Source: Nocardia brevicatena NBRC 12119
GTDB taxonomy: Bacteria; Actinomycetota; Actinomycetes; Mycobacteriales; Mycobacteriaceae
Direction: 5' to 3'
Assembly (NCBI RefSeq): GCF_000308495.1
Contig: NZ_BAFU01000001.1
Coordinates: 62,001 to 126,000 of the forward strand
Length of the DNA: 64,000 nucleotides
Both the position numbers and the translations under genes were made by a program. Shown piece after piece: positions 18,749-27,463 of the stretch; within the stretch, counting starts at the first letter, position 1, and each line of letters starts with the position of its first letter. The notes under the pieces were generated by a model, which was not told the DNA's origin, searched no databases, and saw only the letters and a list, made by a program, of their open reading frames with translations.

Positions 18749-19573
18749 TTATTGCTGTGCGGTCTCCTCGCCCGCATCGGTCTTCTCGTGCCCGGACCGG
18801 TCGCCGTTCGCGTCGTCGGCCTCGGGTTTGCCCCTCGTCCGTATGCGGGCGAGCCTTTCCGCGGCTTCGGCGGCGTCCATGGCATCGGCTTCTTCCAGGG
18901 TAGGCGCGCTGCCGCCGAGACGGGCCGGCACCCAATACGCGCCGGGCTCGTGCACGTAGTCCTGCTGGATTTCGCGCAGTAGCCGCTGCATGGTGGAGCG
19001 CAGTTCGGCGGTGAGCTCGGCGATGGGCTCGTAGGGCCGGATCGGGGCGCCGACGGCGATGGAAATGGGGGTGTTGGTACGGCCCAGCCTTTTCGGGTGG
19101 CCCTTCGTCCACACCCGCTGAGCGCCCCAGATCACCATCGGGATGATCGGTACGTCCGCTTGCAGGGCCATACGCGCGGCACCGGATTTGAATTCCTTGA
19201 TCTCGAAGCTGCGGCTGATGGTCGCTTCGGGGTACACACCCACGAGTTTCCCGCGGCGCAGATATTCCACGGCGGCCTTGTAGGAATCCGCGCCCGCGGT
19301 GCGGTCCACCGGAATATGCTTGAGTGCGCGCATAATCGGACCGGAGATCTTGTTGTCGAAGACCTCTTTCTTGGCCATGAACCGGATATAGCGTTTCGAT
19401 GTGCGAACCGGTAGACCCGCGTAGGTGAAGTCCATATAGCCGGTGTGGTTGACCGCGATCACGGCGCCACCCGTGGTCGGGATATGTTCATCACCGGTGA
19501 CGGTGAACTTCAGGCCCTGGACGAAGAAGACGGTCCGGGCCAGGCCGATGATCGTCCGGTAGACGGGTTCCAC
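18749..19573 (-). CDS. lysophospholipid-type acyltransferase (PlsC family), copy 1
   Basis: A 274-residue paralogue of the gene at 17972. It has NHTGYMDF (HX4D), FMAKKEVFDN, DRTAGADSYKAA, PEATISRSFEIKEFKSGAA and a C-terminal Glu/Arg-rich tail. Both copies also share the WVPARLGGSAPT/WVPARFGGSAPT segment near the end, which marks recent duplication within the family. The acceptor is unknown; phosphatidylinositol mannosides or phospholipids are reasonable candidates given the lineage. Confidence 0.9.
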   Translation of the reverse strand: MEPVYRTIIGLARTVFFVQGLKFTVTGDEHIPTTGGAVIAVNHTGYMDFTYAGLPVRTSKRYIRFMAKKEVFDNKISGPIMRALKHIPVDRTAGADSYKAAVEYLRRGKLVGVYPEATISRSFEIKEFKSGAARMALQADVPIIPMVIWGAQRVWTKGHPKRLGRTNTPISIAVGAPIRPYEPIAELTAELRSTMQRLLREIQQDYVHEPGAYWVPARLGGSAPTLEEADAMDAAEAAERLARIRTRGKPEADDANGDRSGHEKTDAGEETAQQ

Positions 19574-19714
19574 AAGTTCGCTAGCGTAGTCGCTGCCGTT
19601 TCGTCCGGCAGCGGCCTGCCCGCAGCGCGATACTCACGTACATCGTCGCCGGCGCGGACCGTCAACGTCCGGGACCGCAAAACCCGCTCGTCCCGGCTCG
19701 AGTCGTAATGAAAG

Positions 19715-20644
19715 GTGATCGTCGAAGTGGAACTCGCCCAACGGCTATCGGCGACCGGTCGCGACCGGCGTCGTTGGACGACGCGCGCCGTGAGCGCGGG
19801 AATCGCCGTGGCCGGCGCCCTGCTCGGCACCGGATGCGATTCCGTCTCCGGTATCCAGGACGAGTACGCGGATCCGCGGGCCGCGGCCGAAGCCCCGGCA
19901 GAGACCGTCGCACCGACCACCGCGCTATCCGGCCTCCCGGTCGTCGGGCCGGAAACCGCCGACCTGCCCCCCGTGCCCGCGGACGCCCCCGAGGTCGGCG
20001 CTGTCGCCGGGATGCCGGAGGCCGGGCCGGCCCTCCGGCGTTTCGCCGCCGACCTGGCGGCCGGTGATACCACCGCCCTGCAGGCGCGCTGCTGGATGAT
20101 CCCGCCGCTGACCTCGGCCGATATGTACGCCGACAGCACGGGGGTACTGGCCACCCTGTCCGGGCCCGGCACTCTCGCGGACGACAGGATCACTTGGTCC
20201 GACGACACCTATACGCTCACCGTCGAGACAACCACCGTCGAGTCCGGTTACGCCTGCCCGCGGGTCCACGCGGCCGGTACGGAACCCGCCTACGACACCG
20301 CCGACGCCCGACACGCCGTGCGTCGCTACCTGGCCCGACTCGTCGGGGAACCGCTCGATCCCGCCGACCGGGAGGACACCTATCCGCTGGTCTGCCGCGC
20401 GACCCCGGCGAACTGGGACCCGGCGGGCACCGGCAGCCCGGTTCCCGCGCCGCTGGCGAACAAGCCGAGCGCGCTGACCGGGACCACCGCGTTCGCCGAT
20501 CAGGAGATCAGCTCCGAGCAGATCGGCCCCGGCTATATCGCAGTGCGGGTGCCCGTGACGAACGCTTCCGGGGTGACCCGGAGCCGAGTATTCACCGTGA
20601 CCGAGACCACCGATGGCCACTGCATCGGTGACGTGACGCCCTGA
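19715..20644 (+). CDS. exported, possibly lipid-anchored protein of unknown function
   Basis: A 309-residue protein with a basic N-terminus, a hydrophobic stretch and a weak lipobox (ALLGTGC near residue 41), followed by a Pro/Ala/Thr-rich linker and a folded domain with several Cys. The domain (about residues 105-305) resembles small mycobacterial/nocardial surface proteins in composition only; no family was recognised. The start is GTG 19715; GTG 19727 would give a shorter leader. It is divergent from the acyltransferases and 44 bases before the Rieske gene. Confidence 0.65.
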   Translation: MIVEVELAQRLSATGRDRRRWTTRAVSAGIAVAGALLGTGCDSVSGIQDEYADPRAAAEAPAETVAPTTALSGLPVVGPETADLPPVPADAPEVGAVAGMPEAGPALRRFAADLAAGDTTALQARCWMIPPLTSADMYADSTGVLATLSGPGTLADDRITWSDDTYTLTVETTTVESGYACPRVHAAGTEPAYDTADARHAVRRYLARLVGEPLDPADREDTYPLVCRATPANWDPAGTGSPVPAPLANKPSALTGTTAFADQEISSEQIGPGYIAVRVPVTNASGVTRSRVFTVTETTDGHCIGDVTP

Positions 20645-20688
20645 CCCACTACCCTGGATGGCCGGCAACGGTCAAGAGGAGCAAGCTC

Positions 20689-22248
20689 GTGCAGATCACC
20701 AGCGTCGGACACGCAGGTTTCCATATCCGAACCGCGGCCGGGACGATCCTCTGCGATCCCTGGGTCAACCCCGCCTACTTCGGTTCGTGGTTCCCATTTC
20801 CCGACAACACCGAGTTGGACTGGGACGAACTGGGCAATTGCGATTTCCTGTATGTCTCCCATCTGCACCGCGACCATTTCGACGCGAAAACGCTGGCCGA
20901 TCACGTCAACAAGGACGCCACCGTTCTGCTGCCCAACTATCCGGTCCCGGATCTGCGGCGCGAACTGGAGAAACTGGGCTTCCACAAGTTCTTCGAAACC
21001 GAGGATTCGGTCAAGCACACCGTCGAGGGCCCGGGCGGCGAGCTGGACATCATGATCATCGCGCTGCGCGCGCCGGCCGACGGTCCGATCGGCGATTCCG
21101 GTTTGGTGGTCTCCGACGGCGAAACCACCTGCTTCAACATGAATGATGCCCGCCCGGTGGATATGGACGTCCTGCACGAGGCGTTCGGCCGGATCGATAT
21201 CCACCTGCTGCAGTACTCGGGCGCCATCTGGTATCCGATGGTCTACGACATCCCGACGCGCACGAAATCGAATTTCGGCAAGCAGAAACGGCAGCGTGGT
21301 ATGGACCGGGCCCGCAGCTATATCGAACAGGTCGGCGCCACCTGGGTGGTCCCGTCGGCCGGTCCACCGGTCTTCCTGGACGAGGAACTGCGCTATCTCA
21401 ACGACGATCACGGTGACGAGGGCAATATCTTCCCCGACCAGATGGTTTTCCTGGAGCAGATGCGCGTCCACGGTAATTCCGGCGGTGTGCTGATGATCCC
21501 GGGGTCGGTGGCCGAGGTCCACGGTGCCGAGCTGAAACTCATCCACCCCTACGATCCCACCGAGATCTGGAACGACAAGGCCGCCTTCATCGAGAAGATG
21601 GCCCAGAAGATGGCGCCGGTGCTGGAACGGGAGAAGCGGTCGTGGGCGCCCGCCGAGGGCGAGCCGCTGCTGCGGCCGCTTCAGGAGCTGTTCGAACCGC
21701 TCATGGCGCAAAGCGACCTGATCTGCGACGGTATCGGCTATCCGGTGGGCCTGGTGATGGGTGACGAGACCGTGGTGCTGGACTTCCCCAAGCGAACCGT
21801 GCGCGCCCCCATCGACGGCGAGGGTCGATACCGCTACGGCTTCCGAATCGCCCCTGAACTGGTGCGTACGGTGCTGCGCGACAACGAACCCGACTGGGTG
21901 AACACCATCTTCCTGTCCACCCGCTTCCAGGCGTGGCGCATCGGCGGCTACAACGAATTCCTCTACACCTTCTTCAAATGCCTCACCGACGAGCGCATCG
22001 CCTACGCCGACGGCTGGTTCGCCGAGGCGCACGACGATTCGGCCTCGGTGGAACTCGATGGCTGGGAAGTACAGCGCCGCTGCCCGCATCTGAAGGCGGA
22101 CCTGTCCAAATTCGGGGTGGTGGAGGGCACCACGCTCACCTGCAATCTGCACGGCTGGCAGTGGGATCTGGAGTCGGGCCGGTGCAAGACCTCCAAGGGA
22201 CACGAACTGCGGTCCCGCGAACTCACCGACCAGGCGGTCGAGCAGTAG
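20689..22248 (+). CDS. metallo-beta-lactamase-fold/Rieske [2Fe-2S] fusion protein (Rv3818-like)
   Basis: A 519-residue protein. The N-terminal half is an MBL fold of the UlaG/NAPE-PLD type, with the metal motif SHLHRDHFD near residue 58 and early strands ITSVGHAGFHI and ILCDPWVNP. The C-terminal ~90 residues are a Rieske centre: CPH near residue 465 and CNLHGWQW about 18 residues later supply the two Cys and two His ligands. An oxidoreductase or hydrolase role is inferred. The MBL-first, Rieske-last order and the neighbouring genes match Rv3818. The substrate is unknown. Confidence 0.9.
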   Translation: MQITSVGHAGFHIRTAAGTILCDPWVNPAYFGSWFPFPDNTELDWDELGNCDFLYVSHLHRDHFDAKTLADHVNKDATVLLPNYPVPDLRRELEKLGFHKFFETEDSVKHTVEGPGGELDIMIIALRAPADGPIGDSGLVVSDGETTCFNMNDARPVDMDVLHEAFGRIDIHLLQYSGAIWYPMVYDIPTRTKSNFGKQKRQRGMDRARSYIEQVGATWVVPSAGPPVFLDEELRYLNDDHGDEGNIFPDQMVFLEQMRVHGNSGGVLMIPGSVAEVHGAELKLIHPYDPTEIWNDKAAFIEKMAQKMAPVLEREKRSWAPAEGEPLLRPLQELFEPLMAQSDLICDGIGYPVGLVMGDETVVLDFPKRTVRAPIDGEGRYRYGFRIAPELVRTVLRDNEPDWVNTIFLSTRFQAWRIGGYNEFLYTFFKCLTDERIAYADGWFAEAHDDSASVELDGWEVQRRCPHLKADLSKFGVVEGTTLTCNLHGWQWDLESGRCKTSKGHELRSRELTDQAVEQ

Positions 22249-22277
22249 CCCGTCCGAGCCGGCCTGCCCGGCCGTAG

Positions 22278-22297
22278 GCCGGCACCGGGGTGCCGGC
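22278..22297. terminator. bidirectional hairpin between convergent genes
   Basis: GCCGGCACC and GGTGCCGGC form a 9-bp stem with a very short loop, lying between the Rieske gene (stop 22248) and the convergent DMT transporter (stop 22310). Confidence 0.5.
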
Positions 22298-22309
22298 GGT
22301 CGGTGTCGG

Positions 22310-23290
22310 CTATTCGGTTCGGTGGGAATCGGCTCGTACAGGATCGCCACGCCGCGAGGCCCCGACCGTCACCGCGACCAGGGTGAGGGCACAGCCGAGC
22401 AGCGCCGTGGGCGAGAGCCCCGCGCCGGTGGGCAGCGCCCAGTCGAGTAGCGCCGAGGCGACCAGCTGTCCGGCGATCGAGGTGAGCCCGAGCAGCAGTA
22501 CCCCGATCCAGCGCACCACCAGGACCCCGGCGGCGATGAATACGACACCGATCGGTCCACCGAGGTAGAGCCACGGCTCGTCGGGGAAGTGGGTGGGCCG
22601 GCCGACGTAGGCCAGCACCGCGGTTTCGGCGGCGAGCAGGACGCCGAGCCCGACGGTGAAGTTGATCAGTGTCGCCGCGATCGGCCCCCCGGCCGCGCCG
22701 ACCCGTCCGTTCACGGCCTGCTGCCAGGCCAGTCCGATACCGGCCAGGGCGGGCAGCGCGATGAGCAGCGGCGCGGGCACCTCGGACAGCACCGCCATGG
22801 TGGTGAACGGCCCTGGTTCGGAACCGCCCGAGCCGGCCAACAGCACGGCCCCCACTGCCAGTACGGCCCCGGCGATACGCATCGCGGTAATGGGTGTGCG
22901 CCCATTGGGCGCCAGACCGAGACGGTCCACCACCAGACTGCTCAACAGCTGTCCCGCCACCACGGCCACCGTGAACGCGGTCACGCCGAGCGCGGCCACC
23001 GTGAGTCCCTGACTCGCGACGAATCCGGCGCCGAAGAGCCCACCGAGCAGCTGCCAGGGCCGCAGTGTTCCCTCGGCGAGGGCACCGTGTACCCGCCCCA
23101 GCTCGGCGCGTAACCGCGCGCTGAACAGGAACGCGATGACCAGCAGGACCAGTCCTGTCCCGAAACTCACCACCGCCGCCGCGACCCCGTCCTGCAGCCG
23201 CGCCCCCAATGCGCCGTTGATCCGGCCCTGGACCGCCACCCCCGCGCCGATCCCCATCCCGAGCGTCAGTCCCACCCGTCGCGACAGCAT
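22310..23290 (-). CDS. DMT family transporter (DUF606/YdcZ type)
   Basis: A 326-residue membrane protein with about ten hydrophobic segments in two repeats. The repeats start GLTLGMGIGAGVAVQGRINGAL and LLIALPALAGIGLAWQQAVNGRVG, the pattern of DUF606 drug/metabolite-type exporters. The start is ATG 23290. A 21-bp inverted repeat sits 12 bases upstream of this start. The substrate is unknown. Confidence 0.85.
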   Translation of the reverse strand: MLSRRVGLTLGMGIGAGVAVQGRINGALGARLQDGVAAAVVSFGTGLVLLVIAFLFSARLRAELGRVHGALAEGTLRPWQLLGGLFGAGFVASQGLTVAALGVTAFTVAVVAGQLLSSLVVDRLGLAPNGRTPITAMRIAGAVLAVGAVLLAGSGGSEPGPFTTMAVLSEVPAPLLIALPALAGIGLAWQQAVNGRVGAAGGPIAATLINFTVGLGVLLAAETAVLAYVGRPTHFPDEPWLYLGGPIGVVFIAAGVLVVRWIGVLLLGLTSIAGQLVASALLDWALPTGAGLSPTALLGCALTLVAVTVGASRRGDPVRADSHRTE

Positions 23291-23301
23291 GTCCGCACCC
23301 T

Positions 23302-23366
23302 ACCGACGTGGTTATCCGGTGGGCCGTCCGAGAGCAGGGCCGGGTCCACCGGATAACCACGTCGGT
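23302..23366. repeat. 21-bp perfect inverted repeat with 23-base loop
   Basis: The arms 23302-23322 and 23346-23366 are exact reverse complements (left arm core ACCGACGTGGTTATCCGG). The element lies 20 bases past the stop of the hydroxylase gene and just before the start of the DMT transporter gene, both on the minus strand. It may terminate the first or act as an operator for the second. No T-run follows on the minus strand. Confidence 0.8.
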
Positions 23367-23385
23367 TCGGCCGAGACGGCGCGAA

Positions 23386-24096
23386 CTACACCGAGTGCAG
23401 GTTGCGTGCGGTGGGCGAGGCAGCGACCGCGGCCGGATCGGGGAAGGTACCCAGCAGGCGGTCGGCGGTCCCGACGGTGGTCACCGCGAACCAGTAGTGC
23501 TCGTTCTTGTAGTGGTGGTGCCGGTGGTTGCGCCAGATGGCACGGTAGAAGGCGTGCTTCGGCTTGTAGTCGGAGTGGATCAGATAGTGGGTCCACTCGT
23601 AGACCAGGCCGATCAGGGTGAAGGTGACCAGGAAGGTGAGTCCGAGCCCGAGCCGGGGGAAGGCCAACAGGCCGATCGCCGCCAGGGCGGCGATCACCAG
23701 CAGCAGGCTCCTGGTGGGGATGAAGATCAACGGGATATCGCGCGGATCGATATGGTGTTCGCGGTGTTTGCGTGCCAGTTCACTGTCGATGGCGATCGGG
23801 CCGAGCCGGCGGGGCCGCCAGTGCAGCACCGTGACGTGCACGGTCCATTCGAAGAACGGGAACAGCGTCAGCATCACCAGGGGAAGCAGTGCATCGGTGA
23901 TCCGCCAGTCGCCGATCGGTAGCCGTCCGGTGAGCGAGACCACCGCAGCGGTCCCGATCAGCCACGGGGAGGGGTGGCGCAGAAACTCACGCAGGGCCAT
24001 CCGCAGGGTGAACCCGCGTCGCAGGGCGCGTTCGTCCCGTCGGACCTCGGCCCTGGCGTCCGTATCGGTCGGTTTGTTCGAGTGTGCTGTGGCCAT
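23386..24096 (-). CDS. fatty acid hydroxylase/sterol desaturase family protein
   Basis: A 236-residue membrane di-iron enzyme. His clusters are HREHH (near 125), EWTHYLIHS (near 178), and NHRHHHYKNEHYWF (near 200), spaced as in the fatty-acid-hydroxylase superfamily; about four membrane segments surround them. It should hydroxylate or desaturate a lipid or carotenoid. The start is ATG 24096; the frame is open upstream into the GntR gene but that part is not homologous. The GntR regulator ends 20 bases upstream and probably shares the transcript. Confidence 0.88.
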   Translation of the reverse strand: MATAHSNKPTDTDARAEVRRDERALRRGFTLRMALREFLRHPSPWLIGTAAVVSLTGRLPIGDWRITDALLPLVMLTLFPFFEWTVHVTVLHWRPRRLGPIAIDSELARKHREHHIDPRDIPLIFIPTRSLLLVIAALAAIGLLAFPRLGLGLTFLVTFTLIGLVYEWTHYLIHSDYKPKHAFYRAIWRNHRHHHYKNEHYWFAVTTVGTADRLLGTFPDPAAVAASPTARNLHSV

Positions 24097-24116
24097 CGTG
24101 GTTTCCGATCTCGCGC

Positions 24117-24866
24117 TCAGGTCCGGGCGAAGACGCCGAGCAGTGCGGTGGTCGCCGGTTCCAGGAGGGCTCTGGCGTTCTCGGCGGCCTGTTCCGGCCG
24201 ACCCGCCAGCACGGCGTCGGCCACATCGCGGTATCCCGCCGCATTGCCGACCTCGGCGGACATGAGGGGGGCCAATGCCTCGAGCGCGGGTTCGTAGGCC
24301 GCGCGCAGCATGTTGTACATGAGGCGGAAGACGATCGAATCGGCGGCGTCGACCAGGTGGTCCCAGAATTCGAGGGCGATCCGTTGTCGGCCGATCGGAT
24401 CCTGTTCGGCCGCCAGTCGGTCGACACACTCGAGCAGTGCGGTCGCCGGATCGGAGGCACCGGGTTCGCCGGTCGACGCGCATCGGGTGGCGGCCAGTTC
24501 GGCGATCTTCGGCCCGTTGTGCAGGCGCGCCTCCAGGATGCTGCGCGCCACCGCCGGGTCGAGCGCACCGCCACGGACGAGCAGCCGAGGCAGTATCTCG
24601 AGCCCGGCGCCACGGCGATAGTCCAGAACCGTCGTGGCATCGCCCTGCCGTACCGATACCAGCCCGGCCGCGGCCAGCCGCTGTAAAGCCTCCCGCACCG
24701 CCGGACGGGAGACACCCAGCGCTTCGGCCAACTGCCGTTCGCTCGGCAGAGTCGTTCCCGGCGCCAGTTCGCCGCTGAGCACATCGGCCGCAATCTGCTC
24801 GAAAACCTCCGCCGAGACCGATCGCCGCACCACCGGTTGCAATGCCATAGGCCTACTGTGGTCCAC
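24117..24866 (-). CDS. GntR/FadR-subfamily transcriptional regulator
   Basis: A 249-residue regulator. The N-terminal winged helix-turn-helix ([32 protein letters not shown]) is followed by an all-helical FCD ligand domain (about 95-240), typical of FadR/FCD regulators that sense small acids or fatty acyl molecules. It is upstream of and likely co-transcribed with the hydroxylase, so it may respond to that enzyme's lipid substrate. A TGGTC-A-GACCA palindrome 19-29 bases before the start suggests autoregulation. Confidence 0.92.
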   Translation of the reverse strand: MDHSRPMALQPVVRRSVSAEVFEQIAADVLSGELAPGTTLPSERQLAEALGVSRPAVREALQRLAAAGLVSVRQGDATTVLDYRRGAGLEILPRLLVRGGALDPAVARSILEARLHNGPKIAELAATRCASTGEPGASDPATALLECVDRLAAEQDPIGRQRIALEFWDHLVDAADSIVFRLMYNMLRAAYEPALEALAPLMSAEVGNAAGYRDVADAVLAGRPEQAAENARALLEPATTALLGVFART

Positions 24867-24884
24867 ATTGGTAATAAGGTCAAG

Positions 24885-24895
24885 TGGTCAGACCA
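24885..24895. promoter_or_regulatory. GntR/FadR-type operator
   Basis: TGGTCAGACCA is a perfect 11-base palindrome with the TGGT...ACCA half-sites typical of FadR-family operators. It lies just upstream of the GntR gene start at 24866. Confidence 0.6.
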
Positions 24896-24958
24896 ATTCT
24901 ATCCGCAGCTCGGCCCGCTGCTTCGGCACCGAGGACCGCTGGGGACCGCGCTGTTCGG

Positions 24959-25612
24959 TCAGCTGGGATCCGAGCCGCGGACCGCCGACAGCCACACCGC
25001 CGCTGCCGCCGCCACACAACTCGCCCCGGCGAACGCCGGCACCCCTCCACCCACCACGTACACCCACATCAGCCCGGCGAACGGCGCGACCACCGCGGCC
25101 TGCGCGTCCAGCAGTAGTCGCCGTCGCGGCCGTGCTACCGTCGCGGCCCGGTGCGCCGCGTCGGGCGCCCGGCGGGACGGATTGTCGACAAGACGGCCCA
25201 CGGGTTCGGTATCCCGCACCCGTCCGGCGGGGAACAGCCGCAGCGCACCCACCGCGAGCCGACGCCCGCTCACCTCGGCCTCGGATTCGACCAGCCCGAT
25301 CAGCGCGGGATCGAAATACACCGGCACCCAGCGCGCGCGCCCCCCATCGTCGAATTCCAGCCACGAGCGGGCGAGCAGCCGATACTCCTGCCGCACCCGC
25401 CGCACCGCCACCGTGCGCCGCTCACCCAGCCCGTTGCGCACCCACCCCGACGCGACGGCCAGGCGATAGATCGTGTAGCCCACAATTCCCACGGCCACCG
25501 TCACCAGCGCACCGAGTTGGTCCAGATCGGCGAACGGAACCCAGACAAGGCAGGCGGCCAGAGCAGCGAACGTCACGCCCATCGGATAGGTCAGCGCTGC
25601 CGGAACCGCCAT
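24959..25612 (-). CDS. membrane protein of unknown function
   Basis: A 217-residue protein with two membrane segments near the N-terminus (about residues 8-55), a central soluble part (RWVPVYFDPALIGLVESEAEVSG), and two more hydrophobic segments near the C-terminus (~165-210). No family was recognised. It is not obviously in an operon; the ABC importer operon ends 130 bases upstream with a hairpin between. Confidence 0.72.
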   Translation of the reverse strand: MAVPAALTYPMGVTFAALAACLVWVPFADLDQLGALVTVAVGIVGYTIYRLAVASGWVRNGLGERRTVAVRRVRQEYRLLARSWLEFDDGGRARWVPVYFDPALIGLVESEAEVSGRRLAVGALRLFPAGRVRDTEPVGRLVDNPSRRAPDAAHRAATVARPRRRLLLDAQAAVVAPFAGLMWVYVVGGGVPAFAGASCVAAAAAVWLSAVRGSDPS

Positions 25613-25669
25613 CGTTCCAGCCTCTCACGGGCCGAGGAAGGCGGCCGCTCGCGGTGGATAACGACGAAA

Positions 25670-25702
25670 GGCGCCCTCGGCGGTAACAACCGCCGGGACG
25701 CC
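25670..25702 (-). terminator. terminator of the peptide ABC importer operon
   Basis: CGGCGGT-AACA-ACCGCCG (25678-25695) forms a 7-bp stem, with outer GGCG/CGCC pairing (25670-25673 with 25699-25702). It lies downstream of the solute-binding protein stop at 25743. Confidence 0.55.
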
Positions 25703-25742
25703 GAACGTCACGGGTACCGGACCGGAAACCCTGATGCGCGAA

Positions 25743-27422
25743 CTACTTCAGGAAACCGATCTTGGTGTAGTCGAGCGAGGCGAGACCGGCCGCGCCGTAA
25801 TTGGCCAGGTCGGCGCGCACACCCACATTGCCGGCCGACTGCACCAGCGGAATCGAATGCCCCGACTCGAACACCTCGCGGTCCACCCGATTGGCCAGCT
25901 CGACGGCCTTCTTCGGGTCCAGTTCGGACAGGGTCTGCTCGATGAGGCCGTTCAACTCGGGGGTGCCGATCCGACCGTAATTGCCCTGCAGGTCGTTCGG
26001 GTTGTACGCGTAGATCTGCGGGATGCTGCTGAGCGGGAACGGATCGCCGACCCAGGACCACTGTCCGACATCGAAATTGCCGGGCTGGATCACATCGGTG
26101 AAGAACCCGGCGCCGGGCTTGGTCTCGATAAGCAGTTTCACCCCGATGCGGGCGAGATTCTGCTGGATGATCTGCGCGACCTGCACCCAGGTGTCGTCGT
26201 TGTACATGACGTCGCGGATCTCCAGCGGGCGGCCGTCCTTCACGCGGACATCGCCGTTGAGCTTCCAGCCGAGCTCGTCGAGCTCCCGGGCCGCGGCGTC
26301 GGGGTCGAAAGGCAGGCTGTTGTCCTGGTAGCCCTCCTGGCCTTGCAGGTAGATGTGGTTGTTCAGCGGAACCGGGTTCTGCACCAGGCCGTTCTGCATC
26401 GCCTTGGCGATACCCGCACGGTCGATGGCCTTGATGATGGCGGTCCGCACCTGCGCGTCGGCGAGGATCGAACCCGGTGCGCCGTTGAACGTCAGATGGG
26501 ACCAGCTGTTACCCGGCGCCCGGCGAATAGCGATACCCGCGGTGTTACGGGCGGTCTCCATGTCCTCGCGCGTGCCGAGCCCGACCGCGTCGAGTTCGTT
26601 GTTCGCCAGCGCGGGCACCATGGCCTCACTGGCCAGCACCGTGTAGGTGATGGTGTCCAGTTTCGGGGTGTCGCCCCACCACTTCGGGTTCCGACCCAGC
26701 ACGATCCGCCCCTGGGTGCGGTCGGTGGACTGCACCGTGAACGGCCCGGCGGTCAGGGCGGGGCCATTGACCAGGCTGTCGTTGAACGCCTCCGGGGTCG
26801 CGGTCACCGACTTGGGGTACAGCATGGAGTTGCCCGCGAACTGGCCCGCCCAATCCGCGTAGTGCTTGTTGAACGTGATAACCGCCTGCCGGTCGTCGCC
26901 CCCGCGTTCGACCTTCTCCACCCGGTCGAAACCGATGGTGTTGGCGATCAGGAAACGCTTGTCGCGACCGCTGAGCGCATTGGCCTGCGACGCGATGTCC
27001 TCCCAGGTGATGGGAGTGCCGTCGGACCACACCGCTTTCGGGTTGATGGTGTAGGTGACCTTTTGCGGGTTGGTGTCGGTCAGTTCGACATTCGTGAAGT
27101 AGTCGGTGTTCACCGAGAGCTTGCCCGCCGCATCGGTCCGGAAGGCACGCGGCAACATGACCCGCATGATGCCGCCGGTTTCGGCATCGTTGCCGTCATT
27201 GGACAGCGCGTTCCAGTTGGCCGGATACGACGTTACGGCCAGCCGCAGGTTCCCGCCGTCGCGCAGTTCACCGACATCGCGCGGGTTGATGTCGTTGGTG
27301 GTGCCGAGAGCGGCGACAGCGCCCTCCGGTGCGCCGGAGTCGTTCGCGCCACAGCCCGCCGCGACCAGGGCCGCGGCGAACAGTGGCACCGCGAACAATC
27401 TCCGCAGTGTTCGGTTACTCAT
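25743..27422 (-). CDS. ABC importer solute-binding lipoprotein, family 5 (peptide/DppA type)
   Basis: A 559-residue exported lipoprotein. The start ATG 27422 gives MSNRTLRR, a hydrophobic stretch, and the lipobox LVAAGC near residue 19. The mature part is SBP family 5: LRLAVTSYPANWNAL, then KAVWSDGTPITWEDI, DAVGLGTREDME and YQDNSLPFDPDAAARELDE. It captures peptides or similar solutes outside the membrane. It is the last gene of the operon B-C-DF-A, 41 bases after the ATPase gene. Confidence 0.93.
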   Translation of the reverse strand: MSNRTLRRLFAVPLFAAALVAAGCGANDSGAPEGAVAALGTTNDINPRDVGELRDGGNLRLAVTSYPANWNALSNDGNDAETGGIMRVMLPRAFRTDAAGKLSVNTDYFTNVELTDTNPQKVTYTINPKAVWSDGTPITWEDIASQANALSGRDKRFLIANTIGFDRVEKVERGGDDRQAVITFNKHYADWAGQFAGNSMLYPKSVTATPEAFNDSLVNGPALTAGPFTVQSTDRTQGRIVLGRNPKWWGDTPKLDTITYTVLASEAMVPALANNELDAVGLGTREDMETARNTAGIAIRRAPGNSWSHLTFNGAPGSILADAQVRTAIIKAIDRAGIAKAMQNGLVQNPVPLNNHIYLQGQEGYQDNSLPFDPDAAARELDELGWKLNGDVRVKDGRPLEIRDVMYNDDTWVQVAQIIQQNLARIGVKLLIETKPGAGFFTDVIQPGNFDVGQWSWVGDPFPLSSIPQIYAYNPNDLQGNYGRIGTPELNGLIEQTLSELDPKKAVELANRVDREVFESGHSIPLVQSAGNVGVRADLANYGAAGLASLDYTKIGFLK

Positions 27423-27463
27423 GGTCGAACATCCTTCCTGCTGGGTGAGCACCACGCGCACGG

